From contig CAJUHZ010000001.1 of assembly GCA_910585945.1 (NCBI GenBank), positions 1-64,000 of the forward strand: a stretch of 64,000 nt of DNA, in the 5' to 3' direction. The DNA comes from an uncultured Bilophila sp. GTDB taxonomy: Bacteria > Desulfobacterota > Desulfovibrionia > Desulfovibrionales > Desulfovibrionaceae. Shown piece by piece: positions 43,432 to 49,899 of this stretch (position 1 is the first letter of the stretch; each line of letters begins with the position of its first letter). A program made the position numbers and the translations under genes. The notes beneath the pieces were generated by a model, which saw only the letters and a list, made by a program, of their open reading frames with translations, ran no database searches and was not told the DNA's origin.

Positions 43432-44229
43432 ATGTGTGACACGGCACTGGAGATAATCGCCCGACATGCCGAGGCCGGGGCCGCCCTGCGTTCGGCCTTT
43501 TTTGCCGCACAGGGGGCGAGAGTGGCGGAAGCGGCGCGGCATATGGCCGTTTCCCTGGCGCGGGGGGGGAAAATCCTCCTTGCGGGCAATGGCGGGAGCG
43601 CGGCCGACGCCCAGCACTGGGCCGGCGAATTCGTCAACCGCTTCATTCTGGATCGCCCGCCCCTGCCGGCAATCGCCCTGAGCACGGACAGTTCGGTGCT
43701 CACCGCCATCGGCAACGATTTTGGCTACGACCGCGTGTTCGCCAAACAGATTGAAGCCCTGGCCCGGCCGGGGGATGTTTTTGTCGCCATTTCCACTTCC
43801 GGCAACAGCGCGAACCTGATCGAGGCGTTGCACGCCGCGCGCCGGCAGGAGGCGTTCTGCATCGGCGTGACGGGCGAAGGCGGAGGACGCATGGCCGGCC
43901 TGTGCGATCTGCTCCTGGCTGTCCCGACAAGCCTTGTGACGAAAGCGTCCGGAATCTCCGACGCCCCCGACGGAACAGGGCCGGCTGCACCCGCTGAACC
44001 GGCGAATCCGGAACGGCAGACGCCTTCGCCGGACGATGCGGCCGGCGGGGAGCGCACGGGAAACGCTCCGCCCCGCGGCCTCATGCTCACGCCGCTGATC
44101 CAGGAAGTTCACGAGGCCATTGGCCATCTGCTGTGCGGCCTGGTCGATCACTACCTTTTTGAGAATGTCATGGCGATCAAGCCCTTTCTCAAGGAATCCG
44201 AAAGCCGCGGCGTCTCCCGCCGGGTCTGA
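43432..44229 (+). CDS. gmhA: Phosphoheptose isomerase with an internal insertion
   Basis: GmhA converts sedoheptulose 7-phosphate to heptose 7-phosphate for LPS inner core. The SIS-domain core is complete: KILLAGNGGSAADAQHWAGE, FVNRFILDRPPLPAIALSTD, TAIGNDFGYDRVFAKQIEAL, ISTSGNSANLIEALHAAR and the end PLIQEVHEAIGHLLCGLVDH. The chain is 265 aa against about 195 for the family. The extra part is a Pro/Ala/Gly-rich insertion at residues 167-218, where homologues go straight from the Val-Pro-Ser region to the IQEVH helix. The ATG at 43432 is chosen on the family N-terminus. Confidence 0.92.
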   Translation: MCDTALEIIARHAEAGAALRSAFFAAQGARVAEAARHMAVSLARGGKILLAGNGGSAADAQHWAGEFVNRFILDRPPLPAIALSTDSSVLTAIGNDFGYDRVFAKQIEALARPGDVFVAISTSGNSANLIEALHAARRQEAFCIGVTGEGGGRMAGLCDLLLAVPTSLVTKASGISDAPDGTGPAAPAEPANPERQTPSPDDAAGGERTGNAPPRGLMLTPLIQEVHEAIGHLLCGLVDHYLFENVMAIKPFLKESESRGVSRRV

Positions 44230-44288
44230 ACCGTCCGCCGCCTGGCGTCGGACCGAAACGCGTGTTCCCAACGCGGTTTTACCAACGG

Positions 44289-44426
44289 AGTGTCTACTTG
44301 CAAAAGTAGACACTAGAAAACCCGTAAGGGTTTTGCGGCGGCGTAGCCGCCGTGAGTAAGCGAAAAACCACATTTTTTCGCGAACGATCCTGCAAAAATT
44401 CTTCGCAGAATTTTTGCAATCAGACA
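44289..44426 (-). mobile_element. MITE-like element, family B copy 2
   Basis: Read on the minus strand this is nearly identical to copy 1 at 34156: TGTCTGATTGCAAAAATTCT, then GGATCGTTCGCGAAAAAATG, then GGCGGCTACGCCGCCGCAAA. It ends in its own AGTGTCTACTT / AAGTAGACACT hairpin. The plus-strand right end merges with the GGAGG site of the FmdB-type gene, 13 bases before that start codon. Confidence 0.75.
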
Positions 44427-44438
44427 GGAGGATACGAC

Positions 44439-44684
44439 ATGCCCATGTATGAATACCGCTGCTCCAAATGCGGCAATGAATTTGAAGAACTTGTTTTTGG
44501 CGACGAAACGCCGGCCTGCCCGGCCTGCCATGCCGCCGAAACCGAAAAACTCCTCTCCCGGCCCTGCCGGTGCGCGTGCGGCGGGGCAGGCGTTGATCCC
44601 GCCGCCTACGCGCGCGCCGCGGCCTCGGGCGGGGGAGGCGGCTGCGCGGGATGCTCCGGCGGCAACTGCGCCAGTTGTCACTAG
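44439..44684 (+). CDS. FmdB-family zinc ribbon protein, 81 aa
   Basis: The N-terminal 30 residues (MPMYEYRCSKCGNEFEELVF, then CPACHAAETEKL) are a CxxC...CxxC zinc ribbon of the FmdB/putative regulatory type. The C-terminal third is Gly/Cys-rich (GGGGGCAGCSGGNCASCH), as in many desulfovibrio homologues. It may be a regulator or assembly factor; the real role is unknown. CAGGAGG lies nine bases before the ATG, and a MITE-like element forms the upstream DNA. Confidence 0.88.
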   Translation: MPMYEYRCSKCGNEFEELVFGDETPACPACHAAETEKLLSRPCRCACGGAGVDPAAYARAAASGGGGGCAGCSGGNCASCH

Positions 44685-44699
44685 ACAGCCTCATGAATC

Positions 44700-44755
44700 C
44701 GCCGGCCGAAAAAATTCAGCTTGGCGCGGAAGGCGTTTTAATGGGAGCTGCCCCC
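44700..44755 (+). repeat. Dispersed repeat family A, copy 4
   Basis: GCCGGCCGAAAAAATTCAGC, then GGCGCGGAAGGCGTTTTAAT and GGGAGCTG. The block order is as in copies 1-3. It lies 66 bases before hemC. Confidence 0.6.
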
Positions 44756-44820
44756 AGGGCATTCCGCAAGGGAACAATTTCCGGATCATCAGGAGCGCTT
44801 GCTCCACAGCGGGGACGCAC

Positions 44821-45753
44821 ATGAAAACACTCACCATTGCCACGCGCGGAAGCCGCCTGGCGCTCTGGCAGGCGGAACACGCGCGGGATCGGCTCATGAC
44901 CGCGCACCCCGGCCTTGACGTGGAACTGAAGGTCATCAAGACCAGAGGGGACGTCATTCTTGACGTCCCCCTCGCCAAAGTCGGCGGGAAGGGGCTTTTC
45001 GTCAAGGAAATCGAGGACGCCCTGCTCTCCGGCGCGGCCGATGTGGCCGTGCACAGCATGAAGGACGTGCCCATGCGCCTGCCCGACGGCCTGACCCTCG
45101 GCGCGGTGACGGAGCGCGAAAACCCGGCGGATCTCTTTCTTTCCGCCCGTTACGCCTCGCTTGACGCCCTGCCCGCCGGAGCCGCCGTGGGCACCAGCAG
45201 TCTGCGTCGCCAGGCACAAGCTCTGGCCCTGCGCCCGGATCTCCGCATCGTCTCCCTGCGGGGCAATGTCGACACCCGCCTGCGCAAACTGCTCGACGGG
45301 GAGTTCGACGCCATCCTCATGGCCGCGGCCGGCATGAAACGCCTGGAACTCGGCGCGCCGCATCAGGAAGAGCTTGCTCCCGCCGTTTTCCTGCCCGCTG
45401 TGGGACAGGGAGCGCTCGGCCTGGAATGCCGGGCGGACGACGAGCGCGTTCTCTCGCTGCTGGCCTGCCTCGAACACCGCCCCTCACGCGTATGCGTGGA
45501 AGCGGAACGGGGTCTCTCCGCCGGCCTTGACGGCGGCTGCCAGGCGCCCATTGCCGGGCACGCGCACTGGCTCGACGAGGATACGTTCCAACTGGAAGGC
45601 ATGGTCGCAGCCCTGGACGGATCCGCCGTGATCCGCCGCGAGGTGACGGGGCGCGCGGATGAGGCGCGCCGCGTCGGGCTGGGTCTCGCGGCCGATCTGC
45701 TTGCCGCCGGAGCGGATCGCCTGCTCGCCGCCGCGTACAACGCGCCGGAGTAA
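44821..45753 (+). CDS. hemC: Hydroxymethylbilane synthase (porphobilinogen deaminase)
   Basis: HemC polymerises four porphobilinogen units for heme, siroheme and corrinoid. The 310 aa protein has IATRGSRLALWQAEHARDRL, GGKGLFVKEIEDALL, AVHSMKDVPMRLPDGLTLGA, GTSSLRRQAQALALRPDL and the dipyrromethane cofactor cysteine in GLDGGCQAPIAGHA. The ATG at 44821 is preceded by GGGGA and gives the exact family N-terminus. The many heme and siroheme proteins of such a cell need this pathway. Confidence 0.97.
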   Translation: MKTLTIATRGSRLALWQAEHARDRLMTAHPGLDVELKVIKTRGDVILDVPLAKVGGKGLFVKEIEDALLSGAADVAVHSMKDVPMRLPDGLTLGAVTERENPADLFLSARYASLDALPAGAAVGTSSLRRQAQALALRPDLRIVSLRGNVDTRLRKLLDGEFDAILMAAAGMKRLELGAPHQEELAPAVFLPAVGQGALGLECRADDERVLSLLACLEHRPSRVCVEAERGLSAGLDGGCQAPIAGHAHWLDEDTFQLEGMVAALDGSAVIRREVTGRADEARRVGLGLAADLLAAGADRLLAAAYNAPE

Positions 45754-45829
45754 CGGCAATTTCCAGCGTCCGCCTGCAAGCGCGGCCAGAACCTGCAAAG
45801 GCGCGCGCCAGCCTTGCCGACATAAAGAG

Positions 45830-45908
45830 AGCGAAAAAACATTTCTTGCGAACGATTCCGCAAACCGCTTCTGTAAAACAGGCATGAAGCGTTTTGCGTC
45901 AGACACGA
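45830..45908 (-). repeat. Degenerate copy of repeat family B before the DsbA-like gene
   Basis: On the minus strand TGTCTGACGCAAAACGCTTC, a diverged hairpin, and GGAATCGTTCGCAAGAAATG with TTTTTTCGC follow the order of the full copies. As with copy 2, the end of the element abuts the ribosome binding site of the next gene. Confidence 0.5.
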
Positions 45909-45917
45909 GGCTCCTTC

Positions 45918-46748
45918 ATGACGCACCGCAAACTGCTTTTGTCCGCCGTTATTGTCTGGCTGGCTCTGACCCTCTGGCTGCTGCTGTGGGCGGCGGGCAC
46001 GGCGTCGGCCGCGGCTTCGCCCGCCGGGGAAGATTTTTCGGTCCTGCTGCGCGAGGCTCTGCGCAAGGATCCGGATCTGGTTCTGGATGTTCTGCGCGAG
46101 AACAGCGAAGTCGTGCTCGACATAGCCCAGCAAGGCTCCAACCAGCGCCGCCGCAAGTCGCTCATCAAGCAATGGAAGCTTGACATGGAGACGCCGAAGA
46201 AGGTGGATATCAGCCAGCGCCCCATCCGCGGCGCAGTCGACGCGCCGGTGACGATTGTGGCGTTTTCCGACTTCACCTGCCCGTATTGCGAGCAGGCGGC
46301 CGGCACTGTGCGCAAACTGCTCAAGGATCACGCGGGCAAGGTGCGCTATGTGTTCAAGCATTTCCCGCTGGAAGATCGGGGAGCGGCGCGCCTTGCGGCC
46401 GAATACCATGTGGCGGCGGGTCTCCAGGATGCGGAAAAATCCTGGAAGTTCTACGACCTGCTGTTCAGCCGGCGGGAGGATGTTCTCAATGACGGCGAGG
46501 CGGCGATCAAACGCGCCGCGCTTGACGCCGGGCTGGATGTGCGCCGGCTTTCGACGGACGCGCGCTCGCGCCGCGTCAGGGAAATCATTGAAGAGGACAT
46601 GGCCGAGGCCGCCCGCCTCGGCATTCAGGGCACGCCCCATTTTCTGGTCAATGATCTGATGGTGCGCGGCGCGCTGGCTCCCGATCTTTTCTCCGAGGCC
46701 GTCATGATGGCGCTGGACAACGCTCCGGGCGGCAAACGACACCCCTGA
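45918..46748 (+). CDS. DsbA/DsbG-like periplasmic thiol-disulfide oxidoreductase
   Basis: The 276 aa protein has a long signal peptide (residues 5-32) and an N-terminal Com1-like helix region (DLVLDVLRENSEVVLDIA). The thioredoxin-fold domain follows, with the active site CPYC at residues 121-124 in FSDFTCPYCEQAAGTV. The cis-proline loop is GIQGTPHFLVN. It likely forms or reshuffles disulfides in exported proteins, or handles cytochrome c apoprotein thiols. The ATG at 45918 has CGAGG upstream. ribF follows after six bases. Confidence 0.92.
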   Translation: MTHRKLLLSAVIVWLALTLWLLLWAAGTASAAASPAGEDFSVLLREALRKDPDLVLDVLRENSEVVLDIAQQGSNQRRRKSLIKQWKLDMETPKKVDISQRPIRGAVDAPVTIVAFSDFTCPYCEQAAGTVRKLLKDHAGKVRYVFKHFPLEDRGAARLAAEYHVAAGLQDAEKSWKFYDLLFSRREDVLNDGEAAIKRAALDAGLDVRRLSTDARSRRVREIIEEDMAEAARLGIQGTPHFLVNDLMVRGALAPDLFSEAVMMALDNAPGGKRHP

Positions 46749-46754
46749 TCCGCC

Positions 46755-47774
46755 ATGATCCTGACACGTTCTTCCCTTACGCTGAGCCTGCCCCCGGCGC
46801 TTGACCTGAGCGCGGGGACGCATGTCACCATCGGCAATTTCGACGGCGTGCACCTTGGTCACCAGGCGCTGCTTGCACGCACGCGCGAGCGTGCAGCCCG
46901 CGAAGGCTGCCCGGCCGTGGCCGTCACCTTTGAACCACATCCGCTGGAAGTGCTGACGCCGCACGCGCCGCCGCGTCTCACCACCACGCCCGCCCGGCTT
47001 GCCCTGCTGGAAGCGGCCGGCATGGATCTCGTCCTGCTTGTGCGCTTCACGCGGGAATTTGCCGCCATGACGCCGGAAGCCTTTGTGCGCCGCCTGCTGC
47101 TTGACGGCCTGCGCATGCGCCGCCTTTCGCTCGGGCACGACTTTTCGCTGGGGCGGGGGCGTTCGGGCACGCCGGAACGCCTGGCCGCCATAGGGCGAAG
47201 CAGCGGCTTCAGCGTCCACACGCTAGCGCCCTTCACCATAAACGGAGCAACCGTCAGCTCAACGCGCGTGCGCGAGCTGCTGCTGGCCGGCCGGCCCCGC
47301 GAGGCGGCCGCCCTGCTCGGTCGGCCGCACGCCGTGCGCGGCGAAGTCGTGCACGGGCTGCAACGCGGCGGGACGCTCGGTTTCCCCACCGCCAATCTCA
47401 CCGAGAGCGGCGTCATGCTGCCGCGGCCCGGCGTGTACGCCACGCTGGCCAGTCTGCCGCCCGCCTCTTCGCATCTGCCGGCGCTGCACGCCCCGCTCGG
47501 GAGCGAGGCGGCCTGCACCGCCTCGGGAACAGTCTGGCCCGCCGTCACCAATATCGGGCACAATCCCACCTTCGGCCCGGCCGGTCTGAGTGTTGAAACC
47601 CACCTGCTCGGTTTCTCCGGAGACCTCTACGGCAGACAGCTTGAAGTCGCCTTTGTGGAACGCCTGCGTGACGAAGTCGCCTTCAGCGGGCCTGACGAGC
47701 TTGTCGCCCAAATCGCGGCGGACGTGCGAAAGGCCGAACAGGTTCTGGCGGATCCGGCATCCAGCCGCCAGTGA
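46755..47774 (+). CDS. ribF: Bifunctional riboflavin kinase / FAD synthetase
   Basis: RibF makes FMN and FAD from riboflavin. The FAD-synthetase half (about 1-185) has THVTIGNFDGVHLGHQALLA and VRFTREFAAMTPEAFVRRLL, with SSTRVRELL. The kinase half has GLQRGGTLGFPTANL and PGVYATLASL, ending with THLLGFSGDLYGRQLEVAFV. A roughly 25-residue extra loop sits between the GVYA strand and VTNIGHNPTFG. The gene is coupled to the DsbA-like gene, not to ribB, and shows no riboswitch of its own. Confidence 0.96.
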   Translation: MILTRSSLTLSLPPALDLSAGTHVTIGNFDGVHLGHQALLARTRERAAREGCPAVAVTFEPHPLEVLTPHAPPRLTTTPARLALLEAAGMDLVLLVRFTREFAAMTPEAFVRRLLLDGLRMRRLSLGHDFSLGRGRSGTPERLAAIGRSSGFSVHTLAPFTINGATVSSTRVRELLLAGRPREAAALLGRPHAVRGEVVHGLQRGGTLGFPTANLTESGVMLPRPGVYATLASLPPASSHLPALHAPLGSEAACTASGTVWPAVTNIGHNPTFGPAGLSVETHLLGFSGDLYGRQLEVAFVERLRDEVAFSGPDELVAQIAADVRKAEQVLADPASSRQ

Positions 47775-47827
47775 TCGCCGGCCGGATCCGCCGCGCAAAA
47801 AAAATCGAATTTTTTTTCGTCCGGCCC

Positions 47828-47854
47828 TATAGTTTGCCGCCGACGTGTCGATAA
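47828..47854 (+). promoter_or_regulatory. Sigma-28 (FliA) promoter of the flagellin gene
   Basis: TATAGTTT, an 11-base spacer and GTCGATAA match the flagellar class III consensus TAAAGTTT-N11-GCCGATAA with one mismatch in each box. The start codon is 82 bases downstream. Confidence 0.88.
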
Positions 47855-47936
47855 GGGGGGCAACGACGGATGATTGCATGGACGCAATCGACATTGTGTG
47901 CCGTCGGAACGTCAAGTCTATTCATGGAGGAATAGC

Positions 47937-48839
47937 ATGGCCCTTACTATCAACACCAACACGATGGCCGGCAACACCGCGCGCACTCTCGGTTCCCACT
48001 ACAACAATCTGAGCAAGTCCGTGCAGCGCCTTTCTTCGGGTCTGCGCGTCAACAGCGCCGCTGACGACGCGGCCGGTCTCGCCATTCGCGAACTGATGCG
48101 GTCCGACGTGACCACGCTGAACCAGGGTGTGCGCAACGCCAACGACGCCATCTCCCTGATCCAGACCGCTGACGGCGCTCTCGGCGTCATCGACGAAAAG
48201 CTCATCCGTATGAAGGAACTGGCCGAACAGGCCGCCACCGGCACGTACAACTCCACGCAGCGCCTGATCATTGATTCCGAATACCAGGCCATGGCTTCGG
48301 AAATCACCCGTATCGCCAACGCTACGGACTTCAACGGCGTGAAGCTCCTTGACGGTTCCCTGTCCGGCACACACAACGGCAAGGGCGTGAGTGATGCCAA
48401 CCTGAATTCCACCGGTGAACTCAAGATCCACTTTGGCGTGGGCAACGACTCGGCGGAAGACTACTACTACATCAACATCGGTTCCGCCAAGGCGGCGGAC
48501 CTTGGCGTGGGCAATGAAGCGGCTCTGGACAAGGCCGGGCACAACATCTCCACCCAGGAAAACGCGCAGAAGGCTCTCGTGGCCCTGGACGAAGCCATTG
48601 TGTCCAAGGACAACATCCGCGCGCACCTCGGCGCGTTGCAGAACCGTCTGGAAAACACCATCACCAACCTCCAGACCCAGGCCGAAAACGTGCAGGCGGC
48701 GGAATCCCGCATTTCCGACGTGGACGTCGCCACGGAAATGACGAACTTCGTGAAGAACCAGATCCTCACCCAGTCCGCCATCGCCATGCTTTCGCAGGCC
48801 AACTCCCTGCCGCAGATGGCCATGTCCCTTATCGGCTAA
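47937..48839 (+). CDS. fliC: Flagellin
   Basis: This filament subunit of 300 aa has the D0/D1 N-terminus (MALTINTNTMAGNTARTLGS, then QRLSSGLRVNSAADDAAGLA) and the C-terminal D1/D0 part (ENTITNLQTQAENVQAAESR, SDVDVATEMTNFVKNQIL and the last residues QMAMSLIG). The variable central region is short, about 90 residues. TGGAGG precedes the ATG at 47937. It stands alone under a sigma-28 promoter. The neighbouring sugar-modification cluster makes glycosylation plausible; no glycosyltransferase is seen here. Confidence 0.96.
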   Translation: MALTINTNTMAGNTARTLGSHYNNLSKSVQRLSSGLRVNSAADDAAGLAIRELMRSDVTTLNQGVRNANDAISLIQTADGALGVIDEKLIRMKELAEQAATGTYNSTQRLIIDSEYQAMASEITRIANATDFNGVKLLDGSLSGTHNGKGVSDANLNSTGELKIHFGVGNDSAEDYYYINIGSAKAADLGVGNEAALDKAGHNISTQENAQKALVALDEAIVSKDNIRAHLGALQNRLENTITNLQTQAENVQAAESRISDVDVATEMTNFVKNQILTQSAIAMLSQANSLPQMAMSLIG

Positions 48840-48854
48840 CACGGCTTTCCGGAT

Positions 48855-48921
48855 CGCGCCCCAGATGCGGGGCGCGGCCATGCTTCTCCACAGGCGCGCG
48901 GTGCATATCGCGCGCCTGTGG
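48855..48921 (+). terminator. Two hairpins after flagellin
   Basis: CGCGCCCC/GGGGCGCG is followed by a perfect 13 bp stem CCACAGGCGCGCG / CGCGCGCCTGTGG with an 8-base loop. T residues after it are few (CGTTTGT), so termination may rely on the very strong stem or on Rho. Confidence 0.65.
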
Positions 48922-48955
48922 CGTTTGTGCGGCGGACGCATGTTTCATAGAAGAC

Positions 48956-49033
48956 CGTAAAACCCATAAGGATTCCACGGCGGTACAGTGGAGTTCAACC
49001 GCGAAAAACCACTGTTTCGGGGCGGATGATCCA
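48956..49033 (-). repeat. Degenerate copy of repeat family B below flagellin
   Basis: AAACCCATAAGGATTCCACG, then CCGCGAAAAACCACTGTTTC and GATGATCC align in order with the plus-strand reading of copy 2 at 44289. The copy is decayed and lacks the terminal inverted repeats. Confidence 0.45.
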
Positions 49034-49090
49034 CATAATCCGGTCCATCCTGATTATGAAATGAGTAGTAGACATTCGCCTGTTACAGAC

Positions 49091-49368
49091 TTATATACAA
49101 AGGGAACCCCGGCTCCTGCTGGTAACAGAAACCGGGGCTGGCGCGGCGCGTTACAGCGCCCCGCACGGCTGCCTGTTGACGTTATTTCATCGACCCCGGC
49201 CCACCACGCATGGACCGGGGTCACCTGTTATCTGGCGTCAGACGCCAGCAACAGCACCACAGCCAAGGCGAGCAGCAGGGCCAAGAGTAAACGCCTCATG
49301 GCTATGCCCCTTTTCCGGTATGCGCCGCGCCTGGCGCAGACAGCGTAATGAAAAGAAGCAGCCGTGCA
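49091..49368 (-). repeat. Tandem ~280 bp repeat unit, copy 1
   Basis: The unit contains, in minus-strand order, a 5' leader with a TGCGCC/GGCGCA hairpin, a 23-codon hydrophobic ORF, a CCCCGGTCC / GGCCGGGG hairpin and a CCCCGG...CCGGGG terminator-like hairpin. Copy 2 starts at 49481. The right 141 bases, leader plus ORF, are identical in both copies. The left half differs at scattered positions. Confidence 0.92.
49228..49299 (-). CDS. Tiny hydrophobic peptide, 23 aa, copy 1 (type I toxin-like)
   Basis: The frame starts at an ATG with AAAAGGGG eight bases upstream, encodes MRRLLLALLLALAVVLLL and ends in a short polar tail ASDAR. It has two arginines, then one membrane-spanning Leu/Ala/Val helix. 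This layout is like the Ibs or Ldr type I toxins of enterobacteria, though the sequence is not one I can assign. The 5' end of the predicted mRNA (GCACGGCTGC) is exactly complementary to GCAGCCGTGC downstream of the ORF, a long-range pairing known from type I toxin messages. It could instead be a leader or signalling peptide. It is too short for usual gene finders. Confidence 0.6.
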   Translation of the reverse strand: MRRLLLALLLALAVVLLLASDAR

Positions 49369-49376
49369 CGCATGAT

Positions 49377-49403
49377 TCTATACGAGTCAACCACAGGCTG
49401 CAA
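49377..49403 (-). promoter_or_regulatory. Probable promoter of the copy 1 peptide
   Basis: On the minus strand TATAGA lies eight bases before the repeat unit and TTGCAG lies 15 bases further upstream. The spacing is short, so the call is modest. The predicted start falls at the beginning of the conserved unit. Confidence 0.45.
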
Positions 49404-49480
49404 CCGGTTGGCCGGCTCTCCTCTCTGCACGGGCAAGTCCAGTTGCTCAATCCACCTCTTGCCAAGTTGGGCAGGAGCGC

Positions 49481-49760
49481 TTATACAAAAAGGGAACCCC
49501 GGTTCCTGCTGCTAACAAGAACCGGGGCTGGCGCGGCGCGTTACAGCGCCCCGCACGACTGCCAGTTAGAGGGTTAATTCATCGACCCCGGCCCACCGTA
49601 CATGGACCGGGGTCAGCCGTTATCTGGCGTCAGACGCCAGCAACAGCACCACAGCCAAGGCGAGCAGCAGGGCCAAGAGTAAACGCCTCATGGCTATGCC
49701 CCTTTTCCGGTATGCGCCGCGCCTGGCGCAGACAGCGTAATGAAAAGAAGCAGCCGTGCA
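49481..49760 (-). repeat. Tandem ~280 bp repeat unit, copy 2
   Basis: This has the same organisation as copy 1. The terminator-like hairpin here is a perfect CCCCGGTTC / GAACCGGGG stem followed by TTCCCTTTTT on the minus strand. The pairing element below the ORF is GCAGTCGTGC instead of GCAGCCGTGC, which still pairs with the 5' end through a G.U wobble. Confidence 0.92.
49620..49691 (-). CDS. Tiny hydrophobic peptide, 23 aa, copy 2 (type I toxin-like)
   Basis: The coding sequence, Shine-Dalgarno and leader are identical to copy 1. The transcript is expected to start at 49759-49760, from a good sigma-70 promoter whose DNA is unrelated to that of copy 1. The flanking halves of the two units have diverged, so the exact identity of this half suggests selection on the peptide and leader, or recent gene conversion. 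No antisense RNA promoter could be identified with confidence. Confidence 0.6.
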   Translation of the reverse strand: MRRLLLALLLALAVVLLLASDAR

Positions 49761-49765
49761 TCGTG

Positions 49766-49794
49766 TTTATAGCCTGTTTTGCCGATCCTCACAA
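49766..49794 (-). promoter_or_regulatory. Sigma-70 promoter of the copy 2 peptide
   Basis: On the minus strand TTGTGA, a 17-base spacer and TATAAA are followed five bases later by the conserved repeat unit, so the RNA should begin exactly with the GCACGGCTGC pairing sequence. Confidence 0.7.
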
Positions 49795-49899
49795 TGCTTT
49801 CCCGGTAGGCCGGACACCCGCAACAGGCGTAAACGATGAAGGGAAGCGCGGCTTCTGCACACGCTCCCCCTGATCGGTCGTCATGGGACGACGGCGCGC

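Noticed and set aside
49091..49760. CRISPR array
   Set aside because: Only two long repeats with an unrelated 112-base gap occur, and no short regularly spaced repeats. The internal ORF and hairpins explain the conservation better.
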